Positions 16,680 to 26,098 are shown, numbered from the stretch's first letter. The stretch: 64,000 nt of DNA from Shinella sp. CPCC 101442 (GCF_024704725.1 NZ_JALIQS010000003.1:682001-746000); one strand, 5' to 3'. Program-made: numbers and translations. The notes: generated by a model not told the origin, from the sequence alone.

Positions 16680-17488
16680 GATGGAGGGACAGCCCGTCCC
16701 TCGCCTGCAGCGGCAATGGTCGAGAGCGCGGAGCGGATCGCCGAGGGCGAAGAGGCTTTCGCCAGCGCGCAGGTGGGCGTCGAAAGCGAGCCGACCCGGA
16801 TCGACCGCCCGCCACGTGCATTGGCGAGCGCGAACATGGTCTCATCGGTAAGGTCGTCGCCAACGGCGATGGGCAGGCGCCCGGAAAAGGCCGGCTGCTC
16901 CAGATAGGTCGCCACGGCATCGCCCTTGTCGGCGCGCGCGGGGCGGATTTCGAACACCATCTTGCCCGGCTGTAACACCCAGTCCGGCCCCGCCTCATCG
17001 GCGAAGACCTGCATGATGCCTTCCAGCGCCGTGTCGAAGGCTGGCGCCAGCCGGTAGTGCGCAGCTACGGCCGCCCCCTTGTCCTCGATCAGCACCCCCT
17101 CCATCCACGCCGTCTGCTCGACCAGGCGCTGCTTGAGCGAAACGAAGGCCGGCGTGGCCACGGCAACGGCCGTCTCGCCGTCGGCACCCCGGAATTCCGC
17201 CCCGTGCAGCCCGGCAATCGGGAAGCGACAGGGTGAGAAGAGAGCATCCGCATAGGGCAGACTGCGCCCCGTCACCAGCGCGAGTGCGCCCTTGAGACGG
17301 TGGGCGACGGCCTGCAGGTCGCCTGAAAGCGACAGCGGCACCTGGATGGCATCGGGCGTCGCGGCGAGGTCGAGAAGTGTGCCGTCGATATCGAGAAACA
17401 GCGCCCAGCGATCCGGCTCGTCGATCAGGCGGCGCACCAGATGGCGGGTGGCGGCGTCCGTCGGCCGCAGTTTTTCCAGCTCGTCCAT
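16676..17488 (-). CDS. otsB: Trehalose-6-phosphate phosphatase
   Basis: The 270-residue HAD-family enzyme dephosphorylates trehalose 6-phosphate. HAD motif I is [11 protein letters not shown] with D33 and D35, motif II is LVTGRSL, and the last motif is [10 protein letters not shown]. The ATG at 17486-17488 gives the family N-terminus; a longer upstream frame is dismissed because it runs through the divergent promoter. No trehalose synthase partner (otsA) lies within the window. It is divergent from a ROK-type sugar kinase, consistent with a carbohydrate theme. Confidence 0.92.
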   Translation of the reverse strand: MDELEKLRPTDAATRHLVRRLIDEPDRWALFLDIDGTLLDLAATPDAIQVPLSLSGDLQAVAHRLKGALALVTGRSLPYADALFSPCRFPIAGLHGAEFRGADGETAVAVATPAFVSLKQRLVEQTAWMEGVLIEDKGAAVAAHYRLAPAFDTALEGIMQVFADEAGPDWVLQPGKMVFEIRPARADKGDAVATYLEQPAFSGRLPIAVGDDLTDETMFALANARGGRSIRVGSLSTPTCALAKASSPSAIRSALSTIAAAGEGRAVPPS

Positions 17489-17593
17489 GACCTTGCAAGT
17501 AGATCGCGAGGCCGAGCCGACAAGGTCGCGCAGGAACAAGTTTTCACGCGCCGCATTGTGTCTTCGCCACGCAATCGCAGCAAGGGAGTAGCA

Positions 17594-18685
17594 ATGGGCA
17601 ATCGGAAAGCACCACGGACCGCGGACAACGACGCCCCCGTCACCCATGGAGCGGACGACCTGCCGATGGTCGCGGTTTCCAGCTACAATCTCGAACTGCG
17701 AAACAAGCAGGGGTTCATCGGTGATCGTGCCAACAAGTCCGCCTTTCGCGATGCGCTCGACACATGGCGAAAGCGCATCCGCAAGGGTGGCGACGATCCG
17801 CTGGGCGATGTTCCGACCGACGCGCTTTCCAAGAGGGACATCGATGCCCTGCTGAAGGAAGAGGACACGGAAGCGGCGGCTCTGGTGCGCGCCGCTGTGG
17901 ACGATTTTGCGGTCGAGCTTGCCGAGGTCCTGATGCGCTACCTGAAGGAGGATGCCTGGAAGGAAACGGAACGGATCGCCGTCGGCGGCGGTTTCAAGGA
18001 CAGCAAGACCGGCCTGATGGCGATCGCCCGCGCCCAGTTGCTGCTGAAAGCCGAAGGGGTGAAGGTTCGACTATCGCCCATCGCCCACCATCCGGATGAA
18101 GCGGGTCTCATCGGTGCCGTTCACCTCATCCCCTCCTGGATGCTGAAAGGGCACGATGCGATCCTTGCCGTGGATATCGGCGGCACGAACATCCGCGCCG
18201 GCGTCGTCAAGCTGAACCTTGATGACGACACGAATTTCGGCAAGGCCAAGGTCTGGAAATCGGAGCTTTGGCGTCATGCGGACGATGAGCCCAAACGCAC
18301 CGCCACCATCGAATATCTCATACGCATGATCGAGGGTCTGATCGGCAAGGCGAACAAAGCCAAGCTGGCGCTCGCTCCCGTCATCGGCATCGGCTGCCCG
18401 GGCATCATCGCCGCCGACGGATCGATTGCGCGCGGCGGCCAGAACCTGCCGGGCGGCAATTGGGAAAGCACCCATTTCAACCTGCCGGAGGCACTGCGCA
18501 AGGAGATCCCCCGCATCGACGACCAGCCGACCTTCGTAATCATGCACAACGATGCCGTGGTGCAAGGCCTGTCGGAGGTTCCGCGCATGAGAGACGCCAA
18601 GGCATGGGCCGCCGTTACGATCGGAACGGGCCTCGGCAATGTCAGCTTCATCAGCAAGACCGACCAAAATCCAAAGCCGAAATGA
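17594..18685 (+). CDS. ROK-family sugar kinase with N-terminal extension
   Basis: The 363-residue protein has an ATP-binding motif DIGGTNIRAG starting at residue 194, the GCPGIIAADGSI segment, a catalytic-type HNDA motif and IGTGLGN. About 190 residues precede the phosphate-binding motif, unlike a plain ROK kinase, and include KTGLMAIARAQLLLKAEG. No N-terminal DNA-binding domain and no clear zinc motif are seen, so its exact substrate is open; a glucokinase-like role is the simplest guess. The ATG has an AAGGGAG site. It is divergent from otsB. Confidence 0.8.
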   Translation: MGNRKAPRTADNDAPVTHGADDLPMVAVSSYNLELRNKQGFIGDRANKSAFRDALDTWRKRIRKGGDDPLGDVPTDALSKRDIDALLKEEDTEAAALVRAAVDDFAVELAEVLMRYLKEDAWKETERIAVGGGFKDSKTGLMAIARAQLLLKAEGVKVRLSPIAHHPDEAGLIGAVHLIPSWMLKGHDAILAVDIGGTNIRAGVVKLNLDDDTNFGKAKVWKSELWRHADDEPKRTATIEYLIRMIEGLIGKANKAKLALAPVIGIGCPGIIAADGSIARGGQNLPGGNWESTHFNLPEALRKEIPRIDDQPTFVIMHNDAVVQGLSEVPRMRDAKAWAAVTIGTGLGNVSFISKTDQNPKPK

Positions 18686-18712
18686 AAAAGCCGCCCTCGG
18701 GCGGCTTCTTCC
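18686..18712. terminator. Bidirectional terminator between the ROK kinase and DUF2171 genes
   Basis: The GCCGCC/GGCGGC hairpin at 18690-18705 lies between two convergent genes. T-rich tails flank it: CTTCTT rightward and CTTTTTC leftward. Confidence 0.8.
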
Positions 18713-18714
18713 GG

Positions 18715-18948
18715 TCAGTTCAGGGTGGACCATTCCCGGCGCACCGTGTCCGCATCCTTGTTCAGATGCACATGGACGTCGACGTGATCGACCCAATCGA
18801 GCGGAATAAGATGGTGCTTGCCGTCCTCGGAATCGGTCCGGGTCAGCTTGATGCGGCTCTCGCCCTCCAGGTGGTCGACCGTGCCGACGTGACCGCCATC
18901 GGCGGCGCGTACTTCCATATGTTCGCGGATTTCATGTGCAGCGACCAT
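18715..18948 (-). CDS. DUF2171 family protein
   Basis: The 77-residue protein (EVRAADGGHVGTVDHLEG, then IPLDWVDHVDVHVHL) matches DUF2171, a small PRC-barrel-like family found in alphaproteobacteria and often stress-associated. It has an AAGGAGA site upstream of the ATG at 18946-18948 and ends before a shared terminator. Biochemical function is unknown. Confidence 0.85.
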   Translation of the reverse strand: MVAAHEIREHMEVRAADGGHVGTVDHLEGESRIKLTRTDSEDGKHHLIPLDWVDHVDVHVHLNKDADTVRREWSTLN

Positions 18949-19024
18949 TGTCGTTCTCCTTTGGTGAACTTGCCGCAGAAGAACGACAAACCCCGCCCAC
19001 GGTTCCGCGCGACTTTGTCTGGCG

Positions 19025-19777
19025 TCAGGCGCGTTGCGGCATGCGCGGCGTGCTGGCAAGCAGCCTTTGCGTATAGGGATGGGCCGGTCGGGCGAGAATA
19101 TCGCGCGTTGCGCCCTGCTCGACGATCCTGCCCTGCTCCAGCACCGCCAGCCGGTCGCAAAGCAGCGCCACCAGCGCGATATCGTGCGAGACGACGATGA
19201 AGGTCATGCGTGAGGAAAGACTGCGCATCAGGTCGATGATTCGGGTGCGCGTGGTGAGGTCGAGCGCGCTCACCACCTCGTCGGCAATCACGAGATCGGG
19301 TTTGGCGACGATGGCCCGGGCAATCGCGATGCGCTGGCGCTGGCCGCCGGAGAATTCGTGCGGATAACGGCTCGCCGCATCGGCCGGCAGATCGACATCG
19401 GCGAGCGCCCCGGCGACCGCACCGACAACATCCGTCTCGATCTTCAGGGAGCGCAGCGGCTCCGCGATGATGTCGAAGACGCGCTGGCGCGGATCGAGCG
19501 AGGAGTAGGGATCCTGAAAGACCGCCTGAACGCTGCGGCGAAAACCACGCATGAAGGCCCGGTCGCGCGGCTCCAGCGTCTCGCCGCGAAACGAGACCGT
19601 GCCTGTGGAGACGCGTTCGAGCCCGAGCAGCAGCTTCAGGAGCGTCGTCTTGCCCGAGCCGGATTCCCCGACGATCCCGAGATTGCTGCCAGCAGCAACC
19701 GCGAGGTCGATATCGTGCAGCACGCACTTTCCTCCGCCATAGGCGAAGGAAACGCCGGAGAGGTCGAGAAGCGTCAT
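19025..19777 (-). CDS. Peptide ABC transporter ATP-binding protein (DppF-like, short form)
   Basis: The 250-residue ATPase has Walker A GESGSGKTT, a Q-loop (AVFQDPYSSLDPRQ), the signature FSGGQRQRIAIARAI and Walker B LVIADEVVSALD. It is the last gene of the operon starting at 23980. At 250 residues it is shorter than usual DppF (about 330) and ends soon after the HPYTQRLLAS motif. It overlaps the preceding ATPase gene by 4 bases. Confidence 0.9.
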   Translation of the reverse strand: MTLLDLSGVSFAYGGGKCVLHDIDLAVAAGSNLGIVGESGSGKTTLLKLLLGLERVSTGTVSFRGETLEPRDRAFMRGFRRSVQAVFQDPYSSLDPRQRVFDIIAEPLRSLKIETDVVGAVAGALADVDLPADAASRYPHEFSGGQRQRIAIARAIVAKPDLVIADEVVSALDLTTRTRIIDLMRSLSSRMTFIVVSHDIALVALLCDRLAVLEQGRIVEQGATRDILARPAHPYTQRLLASTPRMPQRA

Positions 19778-20583
19778 GGTGCGATCTCCAGGGCGGCATC
19801 GAAGGCCCGCGCGGCGGCAACGAGACCTTCAGTATAGGAATGGGCGGGGTGATCGAAGAGCGTGCCGACCGGCCCCGTCTCGATCAGTTCGCCATGGCGC
19901 ATCACCAGCGCCCGCTCCGCGATGGTCGCGACGACCGGCAGATCATGGCTGATGAAGAGAAGGCCCATGCCCTCGTCGGACACCAGCCCCTGCAGCAGCT
20001 TCAGGATTTCGGCCTGCGTGGTGACGTCGAGCGCCGTCGTCGGCTCGTCTGCGATCAGGAGTTTCGGCCGGCAGGCGAGCGCCATGGCAATCGCCGCGCG
20101 CTGGCGCTGGCCACCGGAGATCGCATGGGGAAAGGCCCGCATGATGCGTTCGGGTTCCGGCAGCGCGACACGCTCCAAAAGGGCGAGGACACTCGCCCGC
20201 ACCTGCGTTGTGCCAGGTTTGTGGCCGTCACGACGGGCACGGCGGCGCACCACCTCGCCCACCTGATCGCCGATCCGCATCAGGGGGTCGAGCGCGGTCA
20301 TCGGCTCCTGGAAAACGGCGGCGACGCTCACCCCACGCAGCGGCACGAGATCGCGGTCGCGCGCGCCGATCACCTGATGGCCGTCGAGGAATATCGAGCC
20401 GCCGGTGCGCATGGTTTCCGGCAGAAGGCCGAGCACGGCAAGCGCCGTCAGCGACTTGCCCGAACCGGATTCGCCGATGAGGCCCACCCGCTCACCTGCG
20501 GCAATCGAGAAGGAAACGCCCGAGACGAGCGTACGCCCGGCCGCGCGGATGTCGAGATTTTCGACGGACAGCAAGGGGCTCAC
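19774..20583 (-). CDS. Peptide ABC transporter ATP-binding protein (DppD-like, short form)
   Basis: The 269-residue ATPase starts with a GTG at 20581-20583 that overlaps the upstream permease stop (GTGA) and has GAGGAGAA before it. Walker A is GESGSGKSL, the Q-loop is VFQEPMTALDPLM, the signature is ISGGQRQRAAIAMAL and Walker B is LLIADEPTTALD. The product stops shortly after the HPAHSYTEGLV motif, so the cysteine-rich tail of longer DppD proteins is missing, as in its partner. Confidence 0.9.
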   Translation of the reverse strand: MSPLLSVENLDIRAAGRTLVSGVSFSIAAGERVGLIGESGSGKSLTALAVLGLLPETMRTGGSIFLDGHQVIGARDRDLVPLRGVSVAAVFQEPMTALDPLMRIGDQVGEVVRRRARRDGHKPGTTQVRASVLALLERVALPEPERIMRAFPHAISGGQRQRAAIAMALACRPKLLIADEPTTALDVTTQAEILKLLQGLVSDEGMGLLFISHDLPVVATIAERALVMRHGELIETGPVGTLFDHPAHSYTEGLVAAARAFDAALEIAP

Positions 20584-21434
20584 CGGCTTCTCCTCTTGGT
20601 CGGATCGGCAACCTCGCGCAGGCCGTCTGCGAAGAGATTGAGGCCGATGACGAGCGAGACCAGCGCCAGGCCGGGCGCGATGGCGCCGAAGGGCGCCGTA
20701 TAGACGGAGGCCTGCGCCTCCTGCAGCAGCCGTCCCCAGGAGGCATTCGGCGGCGGCGCACCGAGGCCAAGATAGGAGAGCGACGCCTCGGCGATGACCG
20801 CCAGCCCGAATTGCAGGGCGAAACTGACGATCAGCGTCGGCCAGATATTGGGCAGCACATGGATGCGCACGATGCCCGGCCAGGACGTGCCGGAAATGCG
20901 CGCCGCCGTGATGTAGTCCATCGCAAGGATACGCTTGGCGAGGATGCGCGTCAGCCGTGCGACGATGGCCGAGCCGGCGATGCCGATGGCAAGGATCGCC
21001 GTCCAGAGGCTCGCGCCGCTGGATGCGACGATCAGCATGGCGAGCAGCAGCGTCGGAAAGGCGATGAGGATATCGAGGGCCGCAGCCAGCACGTCGTCGA
21101 GCGTGCGCGTGGCGAAGGCAGCGAACACGCCGATCGCGACACCGAGCAGCGCGCCGAGCGCCACCGCCCCGCAGCCGACGACGAGGGCGATGCGCGAGCC
21201 GATCATGATCTGGGTCATCAGATCGCGGCCGAGCCGGTCCGTGCCCGCCCAATGGGCGAGCGATGGACCTTCGAGCCGCCCGCCGACCATGTCGCCGACG
21301 CCATAGGGCGTCCAGACGAGCGAAAGAAGTGCCACGGCGACATGCAGGCCCACCAGCAGGCCGCCGACCGCGAGTGGCCAGGGAATGACGGGTTTTTGCG
21401 GCACGCGCGTGCCGGCTGTATCCGGCGCGCTCAT
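20580..21434 (-). CDS. Peptide ABC transporter permease (DppC-like)
   Basis: The 284-residue inner-membrane protein has the DppC layout: an N-terminal TM, a periplasmic LAHWAGTDRLGRDLMTQIM motif and a C-terminal permease domain with AARISGTSWPGIVRIHVLPN. The ATG at 21432-21434 overlaps the upstream permease stop by 4 bases (ATGA). Confidence 0.93.
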   Translation of the reverse strand: MSAPDTAGTRVPQKPVIPWPLAVGGLLVGLHVAVALLSLVWTPYGVGDMVGGRLEGPSLAHWAGTDRLGRDLMTQIMIGSRIALVVGCGAVALGALLGVAIGVFAAFATRTLDDVLAAALDILIAFPTLLLAMLIVASSGASLWTAILAIGIAGSAIVARLTRILAKRILAMDYITAARISGTSWPGIVRIHVLPNIWPTLIVSFALQFGLAVIAEASLSYLGLGAPPPNASWGRLLQEAQASVYTAPFGAIAPGLALVSLVIGLNLFADGLREVADPTKRRSR

Positions 21435-22396
21435 GCACCACCTCCCGCGAGACGGCCGCGCAGGCGCGGGTCGATGAGGCGCTGGATGATATCGGCGGCA
21501 AAGCCGACCAGCAGCACCAGCAGGGTCGAGACGAAGAGCACGCCCTGCACATTGGGATAGTCGCGCTGCTCGATGCCGAGAAGCAACATGGAGCCGAGGC
21601 CCGGCAGCGCAAAGACCCGCTCCACCACGACAGCGCCGAGCAGCGTGGAGGCAAGCTCGATGCCGAGCACGGAGATCACCGGCACCGCGCCGTTGCGGAT
21701 GCCATGGCGGACCAGCGCCTCGGAGAAGGTGGCGCCGAGCGCGCGGGCGGTGCGCAGGTAATCGCTGCCAAGCACATCCTGCGTCGCCGAACGCACGTAG
21801 CGGATCAGCGAGGCGGACATGACGATGGCGATGGTCACGACCGGCAAAACCAGCGCCTGCAAGGCCGCACCCGCCGATTGCCAGCCGCGCGATGGAAAAC
21901 CGCCGGAGGGAAAGAGCCGGAGATTGACCGCGAAGACGGTGACGAGAAGGATGCCGATCCAGAACACCGGCACCGCGATGCCGAGCTGCGAGACGATGGA
22001 GATCAACCCGCCATACCAGCGGTTCTGGCGCACGACCGAGAGAATGCCGAGCGGCACCGCAAGACAAACGGCGACGAGGAAGGCAAGCAGGGTCAGCGGC
22101 ACCGTGACGATGAGGCGCTTGCCGATCTCCTCAAGAACAGGCGCATCGGAAACAAAGGAATTGCCGAGGTCGAAGCGCGCAAGGCTGCCGGCGAAACGCA
22201 GAAACTGTTCGTAGAGCGGCAGGTCCGAGCCCACCTGCTTGCGCGCCGCCTCGATCTGCGCCGCATCGGCACCGACGGAAACCAGCGCATTGGCAGGGTC
22301 GCCCGGCAGAAGACGCAGCAGCACGAACAGGATGACGGCGGCGATGACGACCGACAGCGCCAGAATGACGGATCGGCGGATTATGTAGGAAAATAT
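21431..22396 (-). CDS. Peptide ABC transporter permease (DppB-like), probable ATA start
   Basis: The 321-residue permease includes LRLLPGDPAN after TM1, DLGNSF in the periplasm and the ATPase-contact loop ARALGATFSEALVRHGIRN. No in-frame ATG, GTG or TTG precedes TM1; the first GTG (22322-22324) lies in the middle of it. The family N-terminus (xFSYIIRRS, then TM1) begins at ATA, 22394-22396, with a GAGAGG site 8 bases upstream, and an in-frame stop lies just before that. The start is therefore either a rare ATA codon or an ATG-to-ATA change. The other genes of the operon are intact. Confidence 0.82.
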   Translation of the reverse strand: MFSYIIRRSVILALSVVIAAVILFVLLRLLPGDPANALVSVGADAAQIEAARKQVGSDLPLYEQFLRFAGSLARFDLGNSFVSDAPVLEEIGKRLIVTVPLTLLAFLVAVCLAVPLGILSVVRQNRWYGGLISIVSQLGIAVPVFWIGILLVTVFAVNLRLFPSGGFPSRGWQSAGAALQALVLPVVTIAIVMSASLIRYVRSATQDVLGSDYLRTARALGATFSEALVRHGIRNGAVPVISVLGIELASTLLGAVVVERVFALPGLGSMLLLGIEQRDYPNVQGVLFVSTLLVLLVGFAADIIQRLIDPRLRGRLAGGGA

Positions 22397-22416
22397 GGGT
22401 GTTACCTCTCACGCGC

Positions 22417-22449
22417 AAACGCCGCCCGAAGATAGTTCAGGCGGCGTTT
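22417..22449 (-). terminator. Hairpin between the binding-protein and permease genes of the peptide operon
   Basis: A 10-bp perfect stem (AAACGCCGCC/GGCGGCGTTT) with a 13-base loop lies just before the DppB-like start. It probably attenuates or stabilises the transcript so the binding protein is made in excess. It has only a three-base T tail. Confidence 0.65.
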
Positions 22450-22477
22450 CCTGTCGAGCGTGTCTCTTCGAGTGCGC

Positions 22478-23980
22478 TTACTCGGCCTTGGTGATGCCGT
22501 AGGCGAAGAACTGCGAGTTGAGGCCGTTCACCGGATAGCCGCCGACCGTTGCCTTCGACACGACGATCTGCGGGTAGAGATAGAACCAGTTGCTGGCCGC
22601 ATCCTCCGCGATGAGCGTGTTGGCTTCCTTCAGCTTCTCGGTCTGTTCGGCTTCCGTGGCACTGGCTTCGGCCTGCTTGATCAGATCGACGACCTTCGGG
22701 TTGTTGTAGCCCCAGTAGAAGTCCGGATTACCGTAGAAGACGATGTCGCGGTGGTTGACATGCTCCTGCAGGGTCGCCTGGAAGTCATGCGCCTTGTAGA
22801 TCTTCGTGTACCACTCGTTGGCGGTGATGACGTTGATCTCGACCTTCACGCCGATCTTGGCCAGTTCGCTCTGGATGAACTGCGCGGCGATCGGGTGCGG
22901 ATCGTAGTTCGGGGTGTCGATGGTGAAGGTGAAACCGTCGGGATAGCCGGCTTCCTTCAGCAGCGCCTTGGCGCTTTCCGGGTCGTAGGCGTCAGTCTTC
23001 GTCAGATCGGCATACCAGGCGTCCGTCGGCGGCACGAAGGAGCCGATCAGCGTGCCGTAGTCGCCCCAGACGGCCTTCAGCAGCTTCTCGTCGTCGATGG
23101 CACGGGCCAGCGCCTTGCGGACCTTCACATTGTCGAAGGGCGCGACGCGGTCGTTATAGGCGAGCAGCAGCTTCGTCGTCGACTTGCCTTCGCTGACGGT
23201 GAATTCCGGGTTGTCCTTGAACTGCGCCAGCGAATCCGGGCTCTGCACGGAGGTGATGATGTCGACCGAACCAGTCAGAAGCGCATTGTTGAGCGCCGTC
23301 GCCTCGGTGAAGTACTGGAAGACCACTTCGCCGTTCTTCGGCTTGTCGCCCCAGTATTTGTCGAAACGGGCAATGGCCAGCGACGAGCCGCGGCGCCATT
23401 CCTGCAGCGCATAGGGGCCGGTGCCGTCTTCCTTCGCCTGGAAATCCGTCGCCTCGTCGTTGGCGATCCAGACGTAGCTCAGATTGTAGGGCAGCGAGAT
23501 GGAACGGGAGGCGAGCTTCACGACGACGGTCGCGTCATCGGGCGTCTCGATGCCGGCGATCGACTTCAGGCTGTTCTTGCGCGAGCTCTTCGAGGCTTCG
23601 GCCGTCACGCGCTCGATGGAGAATTTCACGTCCTTGGAGGTGAGCGGCGCGCCGGAATGGAAGGTGACGCCCGGCTGCAGCGTGAACGTATAGGTGAGGC
23701 CGTCCTCGCTGACCTTGGTGTCCTTGGCGAGAACCGGCTCGACCGTGCCCGCATCCGTCAGGCGGAACAGCGCTTCATAGACATTGCCGTTAAAGGCTTC
23801 GTTGATGCCCTGTCCGGCGCCGGCCGTGTTGTCGAGGTTCTGCGGCTCATAGAGCGAACCGATATTGACCGTTGCGTCCGGATTGGCTTCCTGGGCAAGC
23901 GCGGGGCCGAAGACACCGGCGGCAAGGACAGCTGCGAGCGCCGTCGTCAGCACCCGGTTGCGGGTTTTGGAACCGCTCAT
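22478..23980 (-). CDS. Peptide ABC transporter substrate-binding protein (DppA/OppA family)
   Basis: The 500-residue protein has a cleavable signal peptide (ends PALAQ near residue 30) and the SBP family 5 fold (EPVLAKDTKVSEDGLTYTF, FHSGAPLTSKDVKFSIER, FDNVKVRKALARAID). It would deliver di- or oligopeptides, or related compounds, to the downstream permeases and ATPases. An AGGAGA site precedes the ATG. It diverges from an M24 peptidase gene. Confidence 0.93.
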   Translation of the reverse strand: MSGSKTRNRVLTTALAAVLAAGVFGPALAQEANPDATVNIGSLYEPQNLDNTAGAGQGINEAFNGNVYEALFRLTDAGTVEPVLAKDTKVSEDGLTYTFTLQPGVTFHSGAPLTSKDVKFSIERVTAEASKSSRKNSLKSIAGIETPDDATVVVKLASRSISLPYNLSYVWIANDEATDFQAKEDGTGPYALQEWRRGSSLAIARFDKYWGDKPKNGEVVFQYFTEATALNNALLTGSVDIITSVQSPDSLAQFKDNPEFTVSEGKSTTKLLLAYNDRVAPFDNVKVRKALARAIDDEKLLKAVWGDYGTLIGSFVPPTDAWYADLTKTDAYDPESAKALLKEAGYPDGFTFTIDTPNYDPHPIAAQFIQSELAKIGVKVEINVITANEWYTKIYKAHDFQATLQEHVNHRDIVFYGNPDFYWGYNNPKVVDLIKQAEASATEAEQTEKLKEANTLIAEDAASNWFYLYPQIVVSKATVGGYPVNGLNSQFFAYGITKAE

Positions 23981-24172
23981 TTCATTCTCCTGTTGCGAGA
24001 TCGCCGTCTGCCGGCGTTCTGGTGGCGATTGTAGTTATCCTTGCGGAAGCATGATATCCGCGTCCACTCCAATTTGCGGAAATTAAAGGGAATTGTCTTT
24101 CAACGAAGGTCAAATCCATGGATAGTTTTCGCGCCTGCGAAGCGGGCGACAGCGGAAAGAAGCGAGGACGGA
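23981..24172. promoter_or_regulatory. Divergent promoter region of peptide importer and M24 peptidase
   Basis: The 192-base spacer between the two divergent starts has an AT-richer stretch at 24050-24110 in which promoters for both directions probably lie. I recognise no specific operator. Confidence 0.4.
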
Positions 24173-25393
24173 ATGAGCGACATCGATCGCAAGAGGGCGG
24201 AAAAGCTGCTGGCGGCCGAAGGCCTGGACGGAATGGTTCTCTTCCGGCCGGAGGCCTTTCGCTACGCGACCGGCCTTGCCGCGGGTGTCGCGACCATGTG
24301 GGGACGCGCGGGCTCGGCCATCGCACTCGTTCCGGCCAACGCGGGCGCGCCGCTTGCCGCCATCATGAGCGATCACGCCGCAGGCAGCGCCCGCCCCATC
24401 GATATCCGCACCCACCGTATCTGGATCGACGGCGTCACCGTGACGAACGCAGCCTCGATTGCCGATGTCGATGCAGCCTATCGCGCCAGCGGCAATATCG
24501 GTCCGCGGCCGGAAACCTTCGACCAGGACGCCTGCTTCCGTCTGCTTGCCGACCTCCTTGCGGAACGCAACCTCTCCCGCGCCACGCTCGGCGTCGACCT
24601 CGATTTCATGCCGGCAGCCGATTTCGCTCGTCTCAAAAGCCTCATCCCTGAAGTCGACTGGCGCGATGCCTCCGACGTGCTGCGGCGGCTGCGGCTCATC
24701 AAGAATACACGCGAAATCGAACGGCTGCGCCGGGCCACGACTTGCGCCGAGGCCGGATTGGCAAGCCTCGCCCATGCCGCCCAGCCGGGCCTGCGCGCCG
24801 CCGATCTCTCCGCCGCCTGGCTCGCCGGCGCGCGCGCGGAAGCTATCCGCAACGGCCATGGCCTGTCTGGCCATTGGGATTACATTTCCATCGGCGCGGA
24901 CCTGCAGAATGCCGGAGCCATGCTCGGCGATGGCGACCTCATCAAGGCGGATGTCGGTACGCTGGTCGATGGCTATTCCTCGGACGGCGCGCGCACGTTC
25001 GTCTGGGGCAAGCCCTCACCGCTTGCCGCCGATATCTACAAGGCGTTGCTGGAAACCTTCATGGCCGGCGTCGAGACGCTACGGCCTGGCCGACGCTTCG
25101 GCGACGTGCATGAAACCATGCTCGCGACCATGCGCCGGCATGGTTTCAAGGAATATTACCGGGGTCATTTCGGCCATTCCGTGGGTGCGGCCGCCGGTAT
25201 CGAGGAGTGGCCCTTCCTTTCGCATGGCAACGACATCGTCATCGAGCCGGACATGGTGCTGGCGCTGGAAGCGCCCTTCTATGCCAATGGCATCGGCGCA
25301 CTGATGATCGAGGAACAGTTCCTCATCTCGCCCGACGGGGCGCAGAGCATGAACCGGCTGCCACGAGAGCTGATATCGCTCGGAACCATCTGA
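24173..25393 (+). CDS. M24 family metallopeptidase (Xaa-Pro dipeptidase type)
   Basis: The 406-residue cytoplasmic protein has an N-terminal creatinase-like domain (residues 1-165) and a C-terminal pita-bread domain. Likely metal ligands are visible: aspartates in KADVGTLVDGYSSDGAR, the histidine in RGHFGHSVG, and glutamates in ALEAPF and IEEQF. It probably cleaves proline-containing dipeptides brought in by the divergent importer. The ATG has GAGGACGGA before it; a longer upstream start extends into the promoter. A creatinase or ectoine-derivative hydrolase role is possible in this family. Confidence 0.87.
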   Translation: MSDIDRKRAEKLLAAEGLDGMVLFRPEAFRYATGLAAGVATMWGRAGSAIALVPANAGAPLAAIMSDHAAGSARPIDIRTHRIWIDGVTVTNAASIADVDAAYRASGNIGPRPETFDQDACFRLLADLLAERNLSRATLGVDLDFMPAADFARLKSLIPEVDWRDASDVLRRLRLIKNTREIERLRRATTCAEAGLASLAHAAQPGLRAADLSAAWLAGARAEAIRNGHGLSGHWDYISIGADLQNAGAMLGDGDLIKADVGTLVDGYSSDGARTFVWGKPSPLAADIYKALLETFMAGVETLRPGRRFGDVHETMLATMRRHGFKEYYRGHFGHSVGAAAGIEEWPFLSHGNDIVIEPDMVLALEAPFYANGIGALMIEEQFLISPDGAQSMNRLPRELISLGTI

Positions 25394-25398
25394 CGGCC

Positions 25399-26094
25399 TC
25401 AAACCGTCAGATGCCGGCGCGCCTCCTCGGTATCCAGCGTTTCGGCGGCCCCCTCATGCACGATCTCGCCACGATCCATGATGTAGACGTGGTCGGCCAG
25501 CTCGCGGCAGAAATCGAGATATTGCTCGACGAGCAGGATGGCCATGCCCGTTGTATCCCGCAGATAGCGGATCGCGCGGCCGATATCCTTGATGATCGAC
25601 GGCTGGATGCCCTCGGTCGGTTCATCGAGCACGAGGATTTTCGGCCGCGTCACCAGCGCCCGACCGATTGCCAACTGTTGCTGCTGGCCACCCGAGAGGT
25701 CACCGCCGCGCCGCCCCAGCATGGATTGCAGCACCGGGAACAGGCTGAAGATCTCGTTCGGAATGAAGCGGTCCGACCGCCTCACCGGAGCGTAACCGGA
25801 TTCAAGATTTTCCTTCACCGTCAGCAGCGGAAAGATCTCGCGCCCTTGCGGTACATAACCGATGCCCTGCTTGGCGCGATTATAGGGTGCCATGCCGTCG
25901 AGCTTGACATCGTTGAAGGCGACGCTGCCGGAGGAGAGCGGATGCTGGCCGGTAATCGCCCGCAGCAGGCTCGACTTGCCGACCCCGTTGCGGCCGAGCA
26001 CGCAGGTGATCTTGCCCATCTCGGCATTCAGCGAGATGCCGCGCAGCGCCTGTGCGGCACCGTAGTGAAGATTGACGTTTTCGACGGTCAGCAT
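25399..26094 (-). CDS. urtE: Urea ABC transporter ATP-binding protein UrtE
   Basis: The 231-residue LivF-like ATPase has Walker A GRNGVGKSS, the signature LSGGQQQQLAIGRAL and Walker B ILVLDEPTEGIQPS; the GIQPSI form after Walker B is typical of UrtE. The ATG at 26092-26094 gives MLTVENVNLHYG. It is the last gene of urtABCDE, 4 bases after urtD, and ends close to the converging M24 gene. Confidence 0.95.
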   Translation of the reverse strand: MLTVENVNLHYGAAQALRGISLNAEMGKITCVLGRNGVGKSSLLRAITGQHPLSSGSVAFNDVKLDGMAPYNRAKQGIGYVPQGREIFPLLTVKENLESGYAPVRRSDRFIPNEIFSLFPVLQSMLGRRGGDLSGGQQQQLAIGRALVTRPKILVLDEPTEGIQPSIIKDIGRAIRYLRDTTGMAILLVEQYLDFCRELADHVYIMDRGEIVHEGAAETLDTEEARRHLTV

Positions 26095-26098
26095 GGCC

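Noticed and set aside
22460-24034. A 524-codon open frame opposite the peptide-binding protein
   Set aside because: The opposite strand encodes a complete SBP family 5 protein with signal peptide; this frame has no recognisable domain.
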